A stretch of DNA of 58,311 nucleotides from contig NZ_LN889812.1 of the NCBI RefSeq assembly GCF_900009145.1, forward strand, positions 310,258 to 368,568, written 5' to 3'. Position numbers and translations under genes: made by a program. This stretch comes from Planktothrix tepida PCC 9214. Its GTDB lineage: Bacteria > Cyanobacteriota > Cyanobacteriia > Cyanobacteriales > Microcoleaceae. The notes beneath the pieces are model-generated. The model saw only the letters and a program-made list of their open reading frames with translations. It did no database searches and was not told where the DNA came from. This document shows, one piece after another, positions 1-9,984 of the stretch (positions are counted from its first letter, which is position 1; each line of letters opens with the position of its first letter).

Positions 1-207
1 CTTTGTCATGAATTAACGAATACATCCCGAAACCCGGTTTCTTCAAGTCAGAAATTTCATTAACCAAACATTAGAAGTTATTTGGCTTGGTCAAATCCAC
101 TCGAAAACGACATCGAGAAATTGATGCTCTTACACAGCAGGTTTGGGGCGATCGCTCCTTAAGTTGACGCCAATGGGGCGCGCCTCGCCCCTACAATGAC
201 TTGAAAT
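1..207. other. Left-edge intergenic region with palindromes
   Basis: No gene is supported here. The stretch holds one AGAAACCCGGTTTC-type palindrome near 29-41, one HIP1 octamer GCGATCGC at 148-155, and a small GC-rich hairpin near 175-191 (GGGGCG/CGCCCC). Related hairpins recur near 48235. The 3' end of the acyltransferase gene on the minus strand follows at 208. Confidence 0.6.
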
Positions 208-1557
208 TTAATACTCAATCATCTGCTCTAAAGCGTTTTGTAAATCTTGGGTTAAATTCGCAACTGCTTGACGGCGATTCGTTTGATAATCTGACCATTT
301 TTGACTGACAGAAATCGGTTCCCCAACGGTTAATTTAGCTCTTTTTTTCCCTAAGTTAGGAGGTTTAATCGAAGTATTCCCCTTTAACTGATTGATCATT
401 CTCCAAACAATTAAAGTTGTTTCTGCAAACCGATCAAACGTGGGATTTTCTCGAATATAACGACCCGTTACCGCCACAAAACTTTCCACTAATCTCATAT
501 TCCACATTCTCAAACTCGCTTCAATTGCCACCCGATCCGCTAATCCCAATTCTACGACCGACCAGTTATCATTTCCTTTAAGATTATATCGATAAATACA
601 ATCCCATCCTGCTTGTTCTAAACGACGACAACGACTATTTAAATCCCCCGTTGGTTTCAGATTAAAATATTCTTCAGCAACAGTTAACGCAATATCTAAT
701 AATCGTTTTAAACGTTCTGAAAAATCAAGGGTTTCATCTTGAGGAATGCTGCGATGATAAAATTGGCGATAAAAATTTTCCATCGTATCTAATAGATAAT
801 TTCCTAATCGCATTAAACGACCATAGAGAGACTGAGTTGTTAATTCTTCAGTTTTTTGAGGTAAGTTACAATCTTTTTCTAATTGAGAAATTAATCTTTC
901 TAAATCTTGCCAATTATCTTGAATATAAAAATATTGAATTCCAATGGGAACTAAATAAACCTCTTCAGTTCGTTCTGCTTTTTCTAAATCTTCTACACAC
1001 CAAAATCCTAATTGAGCAATTCCGGGTTCTAAAGGACTAATACTTTGATTATGCCCATTGGTTGCCCCTTCTGGTGCAGCAGCTAAGGGAAATTGACCTG
1101 TTAGAAATAAATCCCTCGCCGAACGTAATCCTAATCGATCAACTTTTCCCCTTAAAATTGACGTTCCTCCTAATTTTGGAAATAACCAAGTAACAAATTG
1201 TCCCGCCCATAAGGGAATACCCCGATCATACATAAAATGAGCATGAATTGGATCAGATAAAGCAATTCCCTGTTGTTTTGCAGTTTCAGGAACAAATCGC
1301 CATAATAATTGACTCATACAAAACGGATCATCTGTATTGGGATGACGAAATGCTAATAAAAATCGAATTTTTCCGCTTTGGAACTGTTGATAAAGATTCA
1401 CTAAGCGTTCAACTTTTTCTCCTTTAATCTCTACTAACGGTGTTTTCCATTTAATCCAAAAGGGAATTCCCCACTGGCAAATTTTTAGCACAAACGGATT
1501 AAAATTAGGAGGAATAAAATCCAGGGTGGGTTGTATATTAGTAATCAGATTAACCAT
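208..1557 (-). CDS. PlsC-like glycerol-phosphate/phospholipid acyltransferase family protein
   Basis: This 449-residue protein most likely transfers acyl chains to a glycerol-phosphate-like acceptor at the membrane, as PlsC-family enzymes do. The HX4D signature is visible as HPNTDD at residues 72-77 in a hydrophobic context. The second acyltransferase block appears as PEGATNG near 162-168, in place of the usual EGTR. About 250 C-terminal residues extend past the catalytic region, which is longer than a canonical PlsC and typical of a cyanobacterial-specific subfamily. The gene stands alone, with about 380 bp before the divergent DUF4241 gene. The acceptor substrate cannot be inferred. Confidence 0.75.
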   Translation of the reverse strand: MVNLITNIQPTLDFIPPNFNPFVLKICQWGIPFWIKWKTPLVEIKGEKVERLVNLYQQFQSGKIRFLLAFRHPNTDDPFCMSQLLWRFVPETAKQQGIALSDPIHAHFMYDRGIPLWAGQFVTWLFPKLGGTSILRGKVDRLGLRSARDLFLTGQFPLAAAPEGATNGHNQSISPLEPGIAQLGFWCVEDLEKAERTEEVYLVPIGIQYFYIQDNWQDLERLISQLEKDCNLPQKTEELTTQSLYGRLMRLGNYLLDTMENFYRQFYHRSIPQDETLDFSERLKRLLDIALTVAEEYFNLKPTGDLNSRCRRLEQAGWDCIYRYNLKGNDNWSVVELGLADRVAIEASLRMWNMRLVESFVAVTGRYIRENPTFDRFAETTLIVWRMINQLKGNTSIKPPNLGKKRAKLTVGEPISVSQKWSDYQTNRRQAVANLTQDLQNALEQMIEY

Positions 1558-1940
1558 AAATTAAGGTTGAGAAAATTTAATAAGTATTAACGCTTATTTA
1601 ACCCAGCCAATTGCCAGCAAGGGGATGAGAAAATAAAAAGTTAATCATCCAGTAATTTCTATGTTCCTGCACTGATGATCGTTTGCTGTTCAGCATAACA
1701 TTCAGTCAGAGAGTTTTTGTTGTTTTCCTTATTGTTTGCCTAAATGCTTCTCCTGTTTACAACACCTGACTCTGCATTAGGTAAAACACATCATCATAGA
1801 ACTCTTGAATATTTCTGTCAATGTCTAAAATTTACCCATAATTCGTTACAATGACAACCGAACTTTACACCTAAAAACGGTTTCCTTTAAAAGTAAAAGG
1901 ACAAATTATCAAATTTTCTCTTAGAAGGCAGGTAGAAAGG
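1558..1940. other. Divergent intergenic region
   Basis: This 383-bp AT-rich spacer separates the acyltransferase (minus) from the DUF4241 gene (plus). A TACAAT hexamer near 1848-1853 could be the -10 of the plus-strand gene, but I see no good -35. AGGCAGGT, then AGAAAGG, precede the ATG at 1941. No RNA gene or repeat was recognised. Confidence 0.5.
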
Positions 1941-2585
1941 ATGAACCCCACCGACTTGACCCAAGCATTTCCAACTGGTTATTGTTTCCCAACCCCCCTT
2001 GATCACTATACAGATCAAGTCACCTATTCTGTTCAGACCATCGGTGAATTAGTTGTAACCACTGGAAAAATTGCCCTTTGTGATCCTTTAGTTCCGCTTA
2101 ATCCTCATCTGTGTTTGACTCAACCCCTGCCCGTAGGTCGTTATCCGGTTAAACTCAGTATTGCCACATTCCATGACCGAAAAGAGCAAAGAGTTGCCTG
2201 TGCAATGTTAGTCCTTCAAGAGCAACCTGCGGTAACATGGGAATTAGCAGTTTCTTTTCAGGGAGTGCCAGAATCGGGTTATCCTGTGGATTCAGGAACC
2301 AGATGTTTTATGGATGGCGAAGTGGTTCAACGGTTATCTTCCCTGTCACAAACTGAGTTTGAAACCTATTATCATCACTTAGATCAAACCTTAGATCAAA
2401 CCTATCTGGATACTTGGGATTGGGCCAATTTCTGCTTAGAAGAATCAACCGGATTGAATATTATTGCCTTTCATTCCGGTTGGGGAGAAGGGTATTATTC
2501 CTCCTATTGGGGTTATGATCAACAAGGTAATCCAGTTTGTTTAGTCACCGATTTTAAACTGTTTGAGTTGCGAGAGGATCAATAA
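1941..2585 (+). CDS. DUF4241 domain-containing protein
   Basis: The 214-residue product matches my memory of the DUF4241 family: an early segment about a 'G.L..tsGkI...DPL' block, a central VACAMLVL strand, GYPVDSGTRCFMD, and a C-terminal GWGEGYYSSYWGYD block. The family is of unknown function, is often annotated simply as DUF4241, and is presumably cytosolic since no signal peptide is seen. Its last 32 bp overlap the 3' end of the convergent redoxin gene, so the two mRNAs would be complementary at their ends. The start at 1941 is the first ATG and follows a purine-rich stretch. Confidence 0.75.
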   Translation: MNPTDLTQAFPTGYCFPTPLDHYTDQVTYSVQTIGELVVTTGKIALCDPLVPLNPHLCLTQPLPVGRYPVKLSIATFHDRKEQRVACAMLVLQEQPAVTWELAVSFQGVPESGYPVDSGTRCFMDGEVVQRLSSLSQTEFETYYHHLDQTLDQTYLDTWDWANFCLEESTGLNIIAFHSGWGEGYYSSYWGYDQQGNPVCLVTDFKLFELREDQ

Positions 2586-3111
2586 CTTGCAGTAAGGTTT
2601 TAATACTGGCATTGTGATCCAAAAAAGAAAACAAATGTTTATATTTCAGAATGCCTTTTTGATCTAAAACAAATTGAGCAGGTAAGGGTGCACCTAGAGC
2701 TTGTCCTACTTGATACAATCCAAAAATGCCACAGCTTGGATCACTTAGCAATGGCATTTTTAATCCTAGATCTTTGACGACAATTTTGCTTTGACGTTCA
2801 TCGGTACTCGTAATCATTAACACTTCCACTCCCCGTTGAACAAATTCTTCATAGTGTTCGTTCAGGGCTTTAATATGGGGATAACAAAACGGGCAATATT
2901 GTTTTTCTGTAAAAATGCGGGTAAAAGCCAAAATCACAGGGCGATCCCCTCGAAATTGAGACAACCGGATTAATTGACCATTGGTAATATCCGGTAATGC
3001 AAAATCTGGCGTTTTCATCCCCAACTGTAAATTACTGGTGGCGGGGATCGGAAAAAAGTTATTCCAAAATCGGCGATTAATTAAACCCGTAAAATCGTTA
3101 GAAGTCAGCAT
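2554..3111 (-). CDS. Peroxiredoxin-like redoxin (AhpC/TSA family) with CPFC motif
   Basis: A thioredoxin-fold protein of 185 residues. It shows the redoxin start 'G.k.PDFaLPDitnGq.irLsqfrGdrPVIL' and a CxxC centre, CPFC, at residues 73-76 at the end of the first core strand-helix. It probably reduces peroxides or disulfides; the paired cysteines suggest bacterioferritin-comigratory-protein-like or thiol-disulfide chemistry. It runs in the same direction as the 2-Cys peroxiredoxin gene 200 bp upstream, but repeats separate them. Its 3' end overlaps the convergent DUF4241 gene by 32 bp. Confidence 0.8.
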   Translation of the reverse strand: MLTSNDFTGLINRRFWNNFFPIPATSNLQLGMKTPDFALPDITNGQLIRLSQFRGDRPVILAFTRIFTEKQYCPFCYPHIKALNEHYEEFVQRGVEVLMITSTDERQSKIVVKDLGLKMPLLSDPSCGIFGLYQVGQALGAPLPAQFVLDQKGILKYKHLFSFLDHNASIKTLLQVIDPLATQTV

Positions 3112-3160
3112 AAGAGTTTGTTGTTGATTACTCTTCCCAGTTTAAAACAATCTTATATAG

Positions 3161-3177
3161 CAGGGAACAGGGAACAG
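3161..3177. repeat. Short GGGAACA heptamer repeat
   Basis: Two direct copies of the heptamer GGGAACA lie between the redoxin and peroxiredoxin genes. The same heptamer forms longer arrays at 36641, 37577, 38580 and 52796, so this is one locus of a dispersed simple repeat. Confidence 0.7.
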
Positions 3178-3312
3178 ATAGGTTCATAGGAGTGTACGGT
3201 TATCAGTCTATGTCCTAACACCCCAGGTGCCACTACTATAAAATGTAAACCCGCCTTCACACAATTGTTAAGACGGGTTGTGAATAGTTTTTTGTCGGGA
3301 ATAATCTTAGAC

Positions 3313-3906
<594 letters not shown>

Positions 3907-4002
3907 GAATAATACTCCTTAAACTGATGATGGTAAAGTTTCCTTCAAGAAAATTAGGATAGCGTTAATCCCAATTTTTTGATTGTTTTACAATTTATTA
4001 CA

Positions 4003-4008
4003 ATTATA
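4003..4008 (-). promoter_or_regulatory. Candidate -10 of the 2-Cys peroxiredoxin gene
   Basis: On the minus strand this reads TATAAT, about 95 bp before the peroxiredoxin start. The hexamer 17 bp further upstream (AACTGT) is a poor -35. The surrounding A/T-rich, partly inverted-repeat sequence could host a Fur/PerR-type regulator, but the match is too weak to call. Confidence 0.35.
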
Positions 4009-4113
4009 TCATACTCGAAATGAGTACAGTTAGACAAGATTTATCAAAAAAGTCAGCCATCATCTGACTGACTCAATGCCTTACAGCAGAGGCTTATACC
4101 ATTTCGTTTACAT

Positions 4114-4185
4114 GGCTCAGGCGGGATTTGAACCTGCGACCTTGGGCTTATGAGTCCCCTGCTCTAACCACTGAGCTACTGAGCC
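4114..4185 (-). tRNA. tRNA-Met (CAT), elongator type
   Basis: The minus strand folds into a complete 72-nt cloverleaf. It has the acceptor arm GGCTCAG/CTGAGCC, a D arm with the AGCTCAGTGG loop, an anticodon loop CTCATAA with anticodon CAT, and a T arm GCAGGTTCAAATCCCGC. CCA is not encoded. The first pair is G1-C72, which argues against the initiator tRNA and for an elongator. An Ile2 (lysidine) tRNA is the remaining alternative. Confidence 0.93.
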
Positions 4186-4232
4186 TTGATTGATTCACGA
4201 TTTATTAATATCGCACAACTTGTTCCCAAATG

Positions 4233-4267
4233 TAAACCCCCTGTTTAAATTTTTTTTAGGGGGTTTA
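4233..4267 (-). terminator. Hairpin after the M23 peptidase gene
   Basis: A perfect 10-bp stem, TAAACCCCCT/AGGGGGTTTA, has an A/T-rich 15-nt loop. It lies between the end of the LysM/M23 peptidase gene and the tRNA, both on the minus strand. It is well placed to end peptidase transcription, but no long U-tract follows on that strand. Confidence 0.5.
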
Positions 4268-4322
4268 AGGAATCAGAGATTGGGCATCGGTCAACTCTCA
4301 ATGGTCAACCCTTAACCCCTAG

Positions 4323-6560
4323 CTAATAATTCTGAGACACCATTGAACTGTCGGGAGGCAAGAAGGCAATTGGGTTAACAGCACCTTCACCCTTGGGATG
4401 GATTTCAAAGTGCAGGTGCGGCCCTGTACTGCGACCTGTAGTTCCCATCTCTGAAATTTGCTCCCCTTGAGCTACTTTTTGGCCTTCGTTGACCAGGACA
4501 CGATCATTGTGGGCGTAAACGGTTAAACTGCCGTCGGGATGTTCAATTTCGACTAAATTGCCATAGCCACCATCATTCCATCCTGCGTAGGTCACAACCC
4601 CAGGAGCCGCCGCAAAAATCGGAGTTCCGATAGGGCCAGCAATATCAATTCCCTTGTGCATCCGTCCCCAGCGCCAACCATAGGGAGAAGACAGAATCCC
4701 AGCAGCCGGCCAAATATAGCCATTGAAGCGCATGGAACCATTAGGCAAGTAAGCATCTGGCCCAGGCAGGGGTGGTAACTGCGGAGAAACCATCTGACCC
4801 AAGGTAGGGTTATTTAACGGATCGTAGGCTTTAGCCCCAATGGGAGCCGTAGCGACCACCGAACGTCTGGACTCCGGTTGCAGTTGAGTCGATGGAGTTC
4901 TATTTGCATTCCGAGACACTTGCGCCAACTGTTGAGCAGATAAGTTCTGTTCAACTTGAGTGGCTTTTTGCTGCTGGGAATACCCTTGAGGATTGAACTC
5001 TGGATTAATTCGTTTTTGCCGATGTGCAGAAGTCGTCGTCACCGAGGTCAAGGTTTTCACCGTTGACTCTTCACCTGACTCTAAGGATATATTCATCACC
5101 TGATAGCCACTCTGGGCTTTATATTCCTCTCGCAGGCGTTCTACTTCAGATCTCAGGCGATCTGAATACAACTTATTAACGGCTTCTGATTTACGGACAG
5201 AAACCTGTTGAACGGCCATCTGTTGAGACAGGGAAGATTTTTCTACTTCAACAGGAATGGAAACCGCTTCAGCCGCAACGGGAGTAGGAGATTCAACCCC
5301 ATTGACCACACGGGAAGCTAATTGGTTTAACGATAGTTGATTTAAAGTGCTGTGGGTCGGAATTGAACTCAAGGTGGCAACCGCTTCCTTCGGAAAATCG
5401 GTGACTGAAGAACCCTTGCTATTGAGTTCTGAGGGAATGACGGCTGGAAGTACGGCTTGAGGTAATCTCCCGCCTAAAGCACTTAAGTCTGTGGTTGAAG
5501 AAAGCTGTTGTGAAGAGGGGGAAGCCTCTAAACGAATTTGAGAATCTGGCCCAGAATTCGTTACTGGAGAAGACGGACTGCTAGAAAAACTACTCGCCAG
5601 TTGCTTAGGAATTTTTAGACTTTGATGAACACTAAGAACATTAGGATCTGTTAGTTGATTTGCCTTGATCAGGGCATCTACAGAAACATTGTGCAGTGTA
5701 GCAATCCGATCTAAGGTGTCACCCGAACCCACCTGATAAACTTCTGCAACAGTTGGGTTACTCGCATCGGTCGGAATCACAAACGCTCCAGCGCTCTCTT
5801 GGGAGAGTGTATCTAAGGAATTACCCTGAGCCGTATGGTTTGGCTGCAATTCCTGAGTCGCTTCAGTGGGCGTTTCTGAAATCTGCACCGATGGATCTAA
5901 AGAGTTCTGAGTTGCTGAGGTTTCAACTTCATGGGAGGGACGAATCTGCCCAATGGATGGGGTGCGAGATTCGTTCAGCGTAACCGATTGAGGCAACGAT
6001 TCCGAGGAAACACTAGGTTGAGACTCTGGTGTAGAAACCGCTTCTACATCGGTTCGATCCGATGTTTCTAGCCCGACATCAGGAGATTGACTGCTCCTGT
6101 TGACAACGTTCTCGCCTGCATTGAGACGGGAAACTGTTCGTAACAGGGACGGCTGCCAGTCCGATTGAGATGCTTGTTCCCCAGAGCCCGTATTGACTTG
6201 ATTGGGAGACGCATCGGTCATCGCGGAGGATGACTGCAAGGCTGGATTCGGATCAGGATTGGATAACTCTGCCGCCACGGCATAATCATTGGCTTGATTG
6301 CTGAGAATCCCAGAAGCAATGGCTAAACCCAAAAATGCGACAGAGGTACGAACCTTATAACTGCCAGAGTGTGAGACCTGTTGTTTGGTCTGCCCTGTTG
6401 CACTCTGATCTAAATCTAAACCGGAATCTAAATCTAAATTAGGCATGGCAACAGGTTGATCATGATTTGGAACTGTTCCTTTCAAAGAACGACCTCCTAT
6501 GGAGAAGCGCTGAACTGTCCTCGAACCGCTCAAGAACGTAATATCAGTAGATCTAATCAC
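4323..6560 (-). CDS. LysM and M23 domain peptidoglycan endopeptidase (NlpD/EnvC-like)
   Basis: A 745-residue envelope protein that should bind peptidoglycan and cut its peptide cross-bridges, or activate an amidase. A hydrophobic anchor lies near residues 71-88. One LysM domain spans about 274-318 (YQVGSGDTLDRIATLHNVS). A long Ser/Thr/Gln-rich linker follows, then a C-terminal M23 domain with zinc ligands H635 and D639 (HKGID), H684 and the HLH pair H715/H717. All ligands are kept, so it is probably catalytic. The long open frame begins with GTG; the ATG about 39 codons further in is an alternative start. Confidence 0.88.
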   Translation of the reverse strand: MIRSTDITFLSGSRTVQRFSIGGRSLKGTVPNHDQPVAMPNLDLDSGLDLDQSATGQTKQQVSHSGSYKVRTSVAFLGLAIASGILSNQANDYAVAAELSNPDPNPALQSSSAMTDASPNQVNTGSGEQASQSDWQPSLLRTVSRLNAGENVVNRSSQSPDVGLETSDRTDVEAVSTPESQPSVSSESLPQSVTLNESRTPSIGQIRPSHEVETSATQNSLDPSVQISETPTEATQELQPNHTAQGNSLDTLSQESAGAFVIPTDASNPTVAEVYQVGSGDTLDRIATLHNVSVDALIKANQLTDPNVLSVHQSLKIPKQLASSFSSSPSSPVTNSGPDSQIRLEASPSSQQLSSTTDLSALGGRLPQAVLPAVIPSELNSKGSSVTDFPKEAVATLSSIPTHSTLNQLSLNQLASRVVNGVESPTPVAAEAVSIPVEVEKSSLSQQMAVQQVSVRKSEAVNKLYSDRLRSEVERLREEYKAQSGYQVMNISLESGEESTVKTLTSVTTTSAHRQKRINPEFNPQGYSQQQKATQVEQNLSAQQLAQVSRNANRTPSTQLQPESRRSVVATAPIGAKAYDPLNNPTLGQMVSPQLPPLPGPDAYLPNGSMRFNGYIWPAAGILSSPYGWRWGRMHKGIDIAGPIGTPIFAAAPGVVTYAGWNDGGYGNLVEIEHPDGSLTVYAHNDRVLVNEGQKVAQGEQISEMGTTGRSTGPHLHFEIHPKGEGAVNPIAFLPPDSSMVSQNY

Positions 6561-7020
6561 ATTAATGATTGATTGAAATCACTGACAATAATCCTGATTA
6601 CGTCAGATTACCTTGCTTTTTCAATTTCGGCAAGAAAAGCGAAAGTTCCATAGAAAGGCAAACCCTGAAAACTAACGTTCTTAAAAACAATAACCCTTGA
6701 GGGTCGAGGAACTTTAAAGATTAAGTGAACTCTGTTACAAGAGTCCAGATGAGAATCTACACCAGTTTCTACCAGAAATACAATAGGAATGGAATCCCTT
6801 GAATTTATGGAGATTAGCTTGCCAGATAGTTCGCAAATCAACGGTGAAGAAGCTAAGATTGAAGTCAATTAAGGGTTTGGGCTTTTTTGACCCGGGTCAA
6901 AAAACACCCGTTTAGATGAATAAAATCTATCACTGTTGGGGGTCAATTGAATCCGGGTATTTATAAAAAAAAGTTATCACAGAAATTTTTCCTAAAACCG
7001 GGGGTTTTGATTCACCGATT
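6561..7020. other. Intergenic region with a 22-nt perfect palindrome
   Basis: This 460-bp spacer between the peptidase and trmL has no convincing gene. Its clearest feature is a perfect palindrome at 6883-6904, T6-GACCCGGGTC-A6, which would act as a bidirectional intrinsic terminator because a T-run flanks the stem on either strand. It sits at the end of trmL transcription (minus). Confidence 0.55.
6883..6904. terminator. Bidirectional terminator-like palindrome
   Basis: A perfect self-complementary element, six T, GACCCGGGTC, six A. Transcribed in either direction it gives a GC-rich stem followed by U residues. It follows the trmL stop (minus strand) by about 115 bp. Confidence 0.55.
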
Positions 7021-7482
7021 TTAGGCAAAGTAACCCAATTGTCTGCGGGCTTCGAATAAACTAATGGCAACACTCACGGAGAGATTCAAGCTCCGAACTC
7101 CGGGCTGGGCCATTGGAATATAGACGGTGGCGGTGCAAGCGTCCAACACATCGGAGGGCAGCCCTGTGGTTTCACTTCCAAACAGTAGCCAGTCTGAATC
7201 TTGAAACTGAAACTGGGCATAGTTGGAAGCACCTCTGGTACTAAATCCCAGCAAACGTCCACTCTGTTGTTGATGATAGGTCTCAAAGGTGAAGAAATCG
7301 GGATGATAGGTTAAGGAAACATAGGGCCAATAATCTAAACCCGCTCGCTTGAGGTAGCGATCGCTAATTTCAAATCCTAATGGCCCGACTAAATGCAATT
7401 GGGTACAGGTGGCTGCACAGGTACGAGCGATATTCCCGGTATTGGGTGGGATTTGTGGCTGAACTAAGACAACGTGAGGCAT
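7021..7482 (-). CDS. trmL: tRNA (cytidine(34)-2'-O)-methyltransferase TrmL
   Basis: A 153-residue SPOUT methyltransferase that methylates the wobble ribose of tRNA-Leu isoacceptors. Family features are HVVLVQPQIPPNTGNIARTC at the start, LFGSETTGLP in the middle and the C-terminal knot signature IPMAQPGVRSLNLSVSVAI. The length and compact single-domain form fit TrmL rather than the longer TrmH or RlmB. It follows gshA on the same strand after 135 bp containing a GGGGGTG/CACCCCC hairpin. Confidence 0.9.
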   Translation of the reverse strand: MPHVVLVQPQIPPNTGNIARTCAATCTQLHLVGPLGFEISDRYLKRAGLDYWPYVSLTYHPDFFTFETYHQQQSGRLLGFSTRGASNYAQFQFQDSDWLLFGSETTGLPSDVLDACTATVYIPMAQPGVRSLNLSVSVAISLFEARRQLGYFA

Positions 7483-7511
7483 GAGGTAATCAAACCAGAA
7501 AACAAGGACTT

Positions 7512-7530
7512 TAGGGGGTGCTCACCCCCC
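7512..7530. other. GC-rich hairpin between gshA and trmL
   Basis: GGGGGTG and CACCCCC are separated by two bases. The stem could end or process the gshA transcript, but no U-tract follows on the minus strand, so I do not call it a terminator. Confidence 0.4.
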
Positions 7531-7617
7531 GGCATTGAGAACAAATCTATAGTTTTTCTTTATGTTTTGTAAAGAAATTTATCGATAAGATATTCTCATC
7601 AAAAAATGGGCCATTTT

Positions 7618-8769
7618 TCACGCTACTAACGGTTGACAAATCTGATCTTCAAATTCTTGCTCTTGCTGTTCCATGTTTTGAATGGCGTGCTGAACAATAG
7701 CGCGAGTTTCCCAACCTTGTTGGGACAAATTCACCCATTGTTGGGCTGTAGAGCCTTCTCGCAGTAATTTTTTCACCGGAGACAAAAAACAGCTAAACCC
7801 ATGTTTTTTGGCAATTGGCCAAACTTCTTGATACAGTTGTTCAATCCAATCTCTAGCGATGATTAAACGTCCGTCTTGCCAATGTCGCAATTGGGCATCT
7901 AAGCTATGGTGAGCGGCTTGGATTTCATTTTCATCGCTCAGGGCAACTAAATCTTCAGCACGACGAGTTGCCGGAAGTTCACTGTGTTGGAGTGGATCTA
8001 GGTCAGGGTTCTCTAACAGTTGCCAAAGGCGTGCTTCTAATAAAGCTGTGACCGCTAACAAGGCAATGGGGTTAACCATCAAATCACAAATTCTCAGTTC
8101 CAGACGATTTAAGTTATAGGGACGGCGATCGCCATTGGGCCGTACCGATGACCACAGGTGACGAACATTCTGCATGGTTCCTTTTTGAAGTTGTTCTTCT
8201 GTCCAGTCAATAAAATGGCGATGGCTTTCAAATAAGGGGACATAGGCTGGGGTTTTGGGAAACAGATGCCAACGGGTGGAATGATACCCCGTGACTTCAC
8301 CGCCTAAGAAGGGAGAAGAGGCACTCATCGCTAAATAAAGGGGGGCTTCAACCCGCACTAAGCGAATGGCTTGCATTAACTGTTCGGGGTCAGCGATGCC
8401 AACATTAATATGAATACTGGCGGTGACGACATCGGTACCGTAGGTTTGTTCAATATAAGTATGATAGGGATTTTGCGGATCAGACCGATAAAAATGCTTT
8501 GTGTCTCCCAAGGATAATGTACTTCCCGGTAACAGGGTATAGTCTCCCAACTGTTGTAAATAATTTCGCAGTATCCGTCGAGGTCGAATCAAGGCACACA
8601 ACAAACGATCATAATTACACAGGGGGGCGGTGGTATATTCGACGTTTCGGCTATCAGGTTCTCGAACAAATCCGTCTAAATCCGCAACAATTTTATCGGA
8701 CAGCCCCACAATATCGCCCTGGGGAGTTCCCGTATACATTTCAACTTCAAAACCTTTGGATAAGAGCAT
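7618..8769 (-). CDS. gshA: Glutamate-cysteine ligase, cyanobacterial type
   Basis: A 383-residue enzyme for the first step of glutathione synthesis, ATP-dependent joining of glutamate and cysteine. The sequence matches the cyanobacterial GshA family from its first residues (LLSKGFEVEMYTGTP), through EPDSRNVEYTTAP and LLPGSTLSLGDT, to the THTYIE-like and SIHINVG blocks of the ATP-grasp-like glutamine-synthetase fold. The length is normal for this group, and no glutathione synthetase (gshB) is adjacent. Glutathione made here could serve the redox proteins near 3 kb, but that link is an inference. Confidence 0.92.
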   Translation of the reverse strand: MLLSKGFEVEMYTGTPQGDIVGLSDKIVADLDGFVREPDSRNVEYTTAPLCNYDRLLCALIRPRRILRNYLQQLGDYTLLPGSTLSLGDTKHFYRSDPQNPYHTYIEQTYGTDVVTASIHINVGIADPEQLMQAIRLVRVEAPLYLAMSASSPFLGGEVTGYHSTRWHLFPKTPAYVPLFESHRHFIDWTEEQLQKGTMQNVRHLWSSVRPNGDRRPYNLNRLELRICDLMVNPIALLAVTALLEARLWQLLENPDLDPLQHSELPATRRAEDLVALSDENEIQAAHHSLDAQLRHWQDGRLIIARDWIEQLYQEVWPIAKKHGFSCFLSPVKKLLREGSTAQQWVNLSQQGWETRAIVQHAIQNMEQQEQEFEDQICQPLVA

Positions 8770-8891
8770 AGTTCAGTTCCTGGGCGGAGTGTAAAGAGCT
8801 AATCAATAGAACAGCAATCAGTTAATTAAACTTCCTTTAGTTTGAACCTTAAATTTAGGGTTTGTGGCTGTTACAAAACAAGAGCCATTTT

Positions 8892-9719
8892 TTATCCTAA
8901 CATGGATTCTGAACCCCAGGGAAAAATGCTGTCGGGTTCGTTAGAATTAAAAATATAATCATAATCAAACTCAAACGCTCGACTATGACGAGTCAAAGAA
9001 AATCCACAAGCAATGACTTGGCTAGTTGTAAAGGTTGCTATGACTAATTCAATTAAGGTTCTGGGTTTAATTTCGGGTTTCTGAACATAGAAATCTCGTT
9101 TAGCAAAAAAGACCCGTTCGTCTTTAGGAACAATAATGCCATTAACTCGATGGGCGTGTTGAATCGGCTTGAGATAATTTTTGATAAAATAGTCCTGATT
9201 AGTTTGTAATCGAGAAAGTCGTTCCTGTTGTAGCCAACTCATTTGAAACATGAGTTTAATGAGTTCAAATCCGAGAATATAATTAAACACATTATCTTTA
9301 TCTTTCGGACTTAATGCCAACTTTAAAGCCGACTCTAAATATTGGCCGGGTTGACAACGAGCATCTTGGGCAGAATGAATATAAAATTGCCGAATATAAC
9401 CGCGTAAAACCGATTCATTTAAGGCGGCTTTAATCCGAAAACAACTGAGATATTGTTTGATTCGTTGCAGCGTATCAATATCTTCTAACATCTTCGCCAT
9501 TAAGCCGTCGGCGGTATATTCATCTAAAAATTCCGCTTGTTTTTCTGGGGAAGAAGCACATAAAATATAACATAAAGAAAGGACATAACGCCGTTGATTC
9601 CAGGGCAAACTTTCAGCCCACTTTTGCACCTCAATGGGCAATTTATCAAATAAAATATTATGGCTCATCAGGCGTGCAAAATCGCTCTGTTGTTCGTCGC
9701 TGTATTCAAGATTCATCAT
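8892..9719 (-). CDS. Conserved cyanobacterial protein of unknown function
   Basis: The 275-residue product has no motif I can name. It is rich in charged and aromatic residues, probably mostly helical, with no signal peptide or membrane segment. It contains a WAESLPWNQRRYVLSLCYIL block near residues 34-53 and a C-terminal half with basic and aromatic strands. Similar proteins have sometimes carried a cobyrinic-acid-synthase label, but I see no glutamine-amidotransferase or P-loop motif to support that. Two in-frame ATGs (MM) open the frame; the exact start is unimportant. Confidence 0.7.
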   Translation of the reverse strand: MMNLEYSDEQQSDFARLMSHNILFDKLPIEVQKWAESLPWNQRRYVLSLCYILCASSPEKQAEFLDEYTADGLMAKMLEDIDTLQRIKQYLSCFRIKAALNESVLRGYIRQFYIHSAQDARCQPGQYLESALKLALSPKDKDNVFNYILGFELIKLMFQMSWLQQERLSRLQTNQDYFIKNYLKPIQHAHRVNGIIVPKDERVFFAKRDFYVQKPEIKPRTLIELVIATFTTSQVIACGFSLTRHSRAFEFDYDYIFNSNEPDSIFPWGSESMLG

Positions 9720-9984
9720 CTGATTTCATTCCCCATCAAGCTGATTTACCGTGATCCACTCTTGCTTCTTCCCCTGGGTTTAGATTTCCCTCTAAACCTC
9801 AAACACTTTACCCAAAGATTCCCGTTGATTTCTAATGACAATCTGGACTCTAGTAAGTCAGCCCTAAAATACTGGATGAATTGTCTTTAATTCTAAGGGA
9901 TCTGAGCCATATTTGTTACCGTTTGGCTGAATTGTGTCTTGATAGTTTCCCGTTTCGCAGAGCCCATTGAGCCTTTTTTACTAA

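Noticed and set aside
6608-6868. Minus-strand 86-codon frame
   Set aside because: No recognisable domain, no ribosome site, and low-complexity composition in a long intergenic region.
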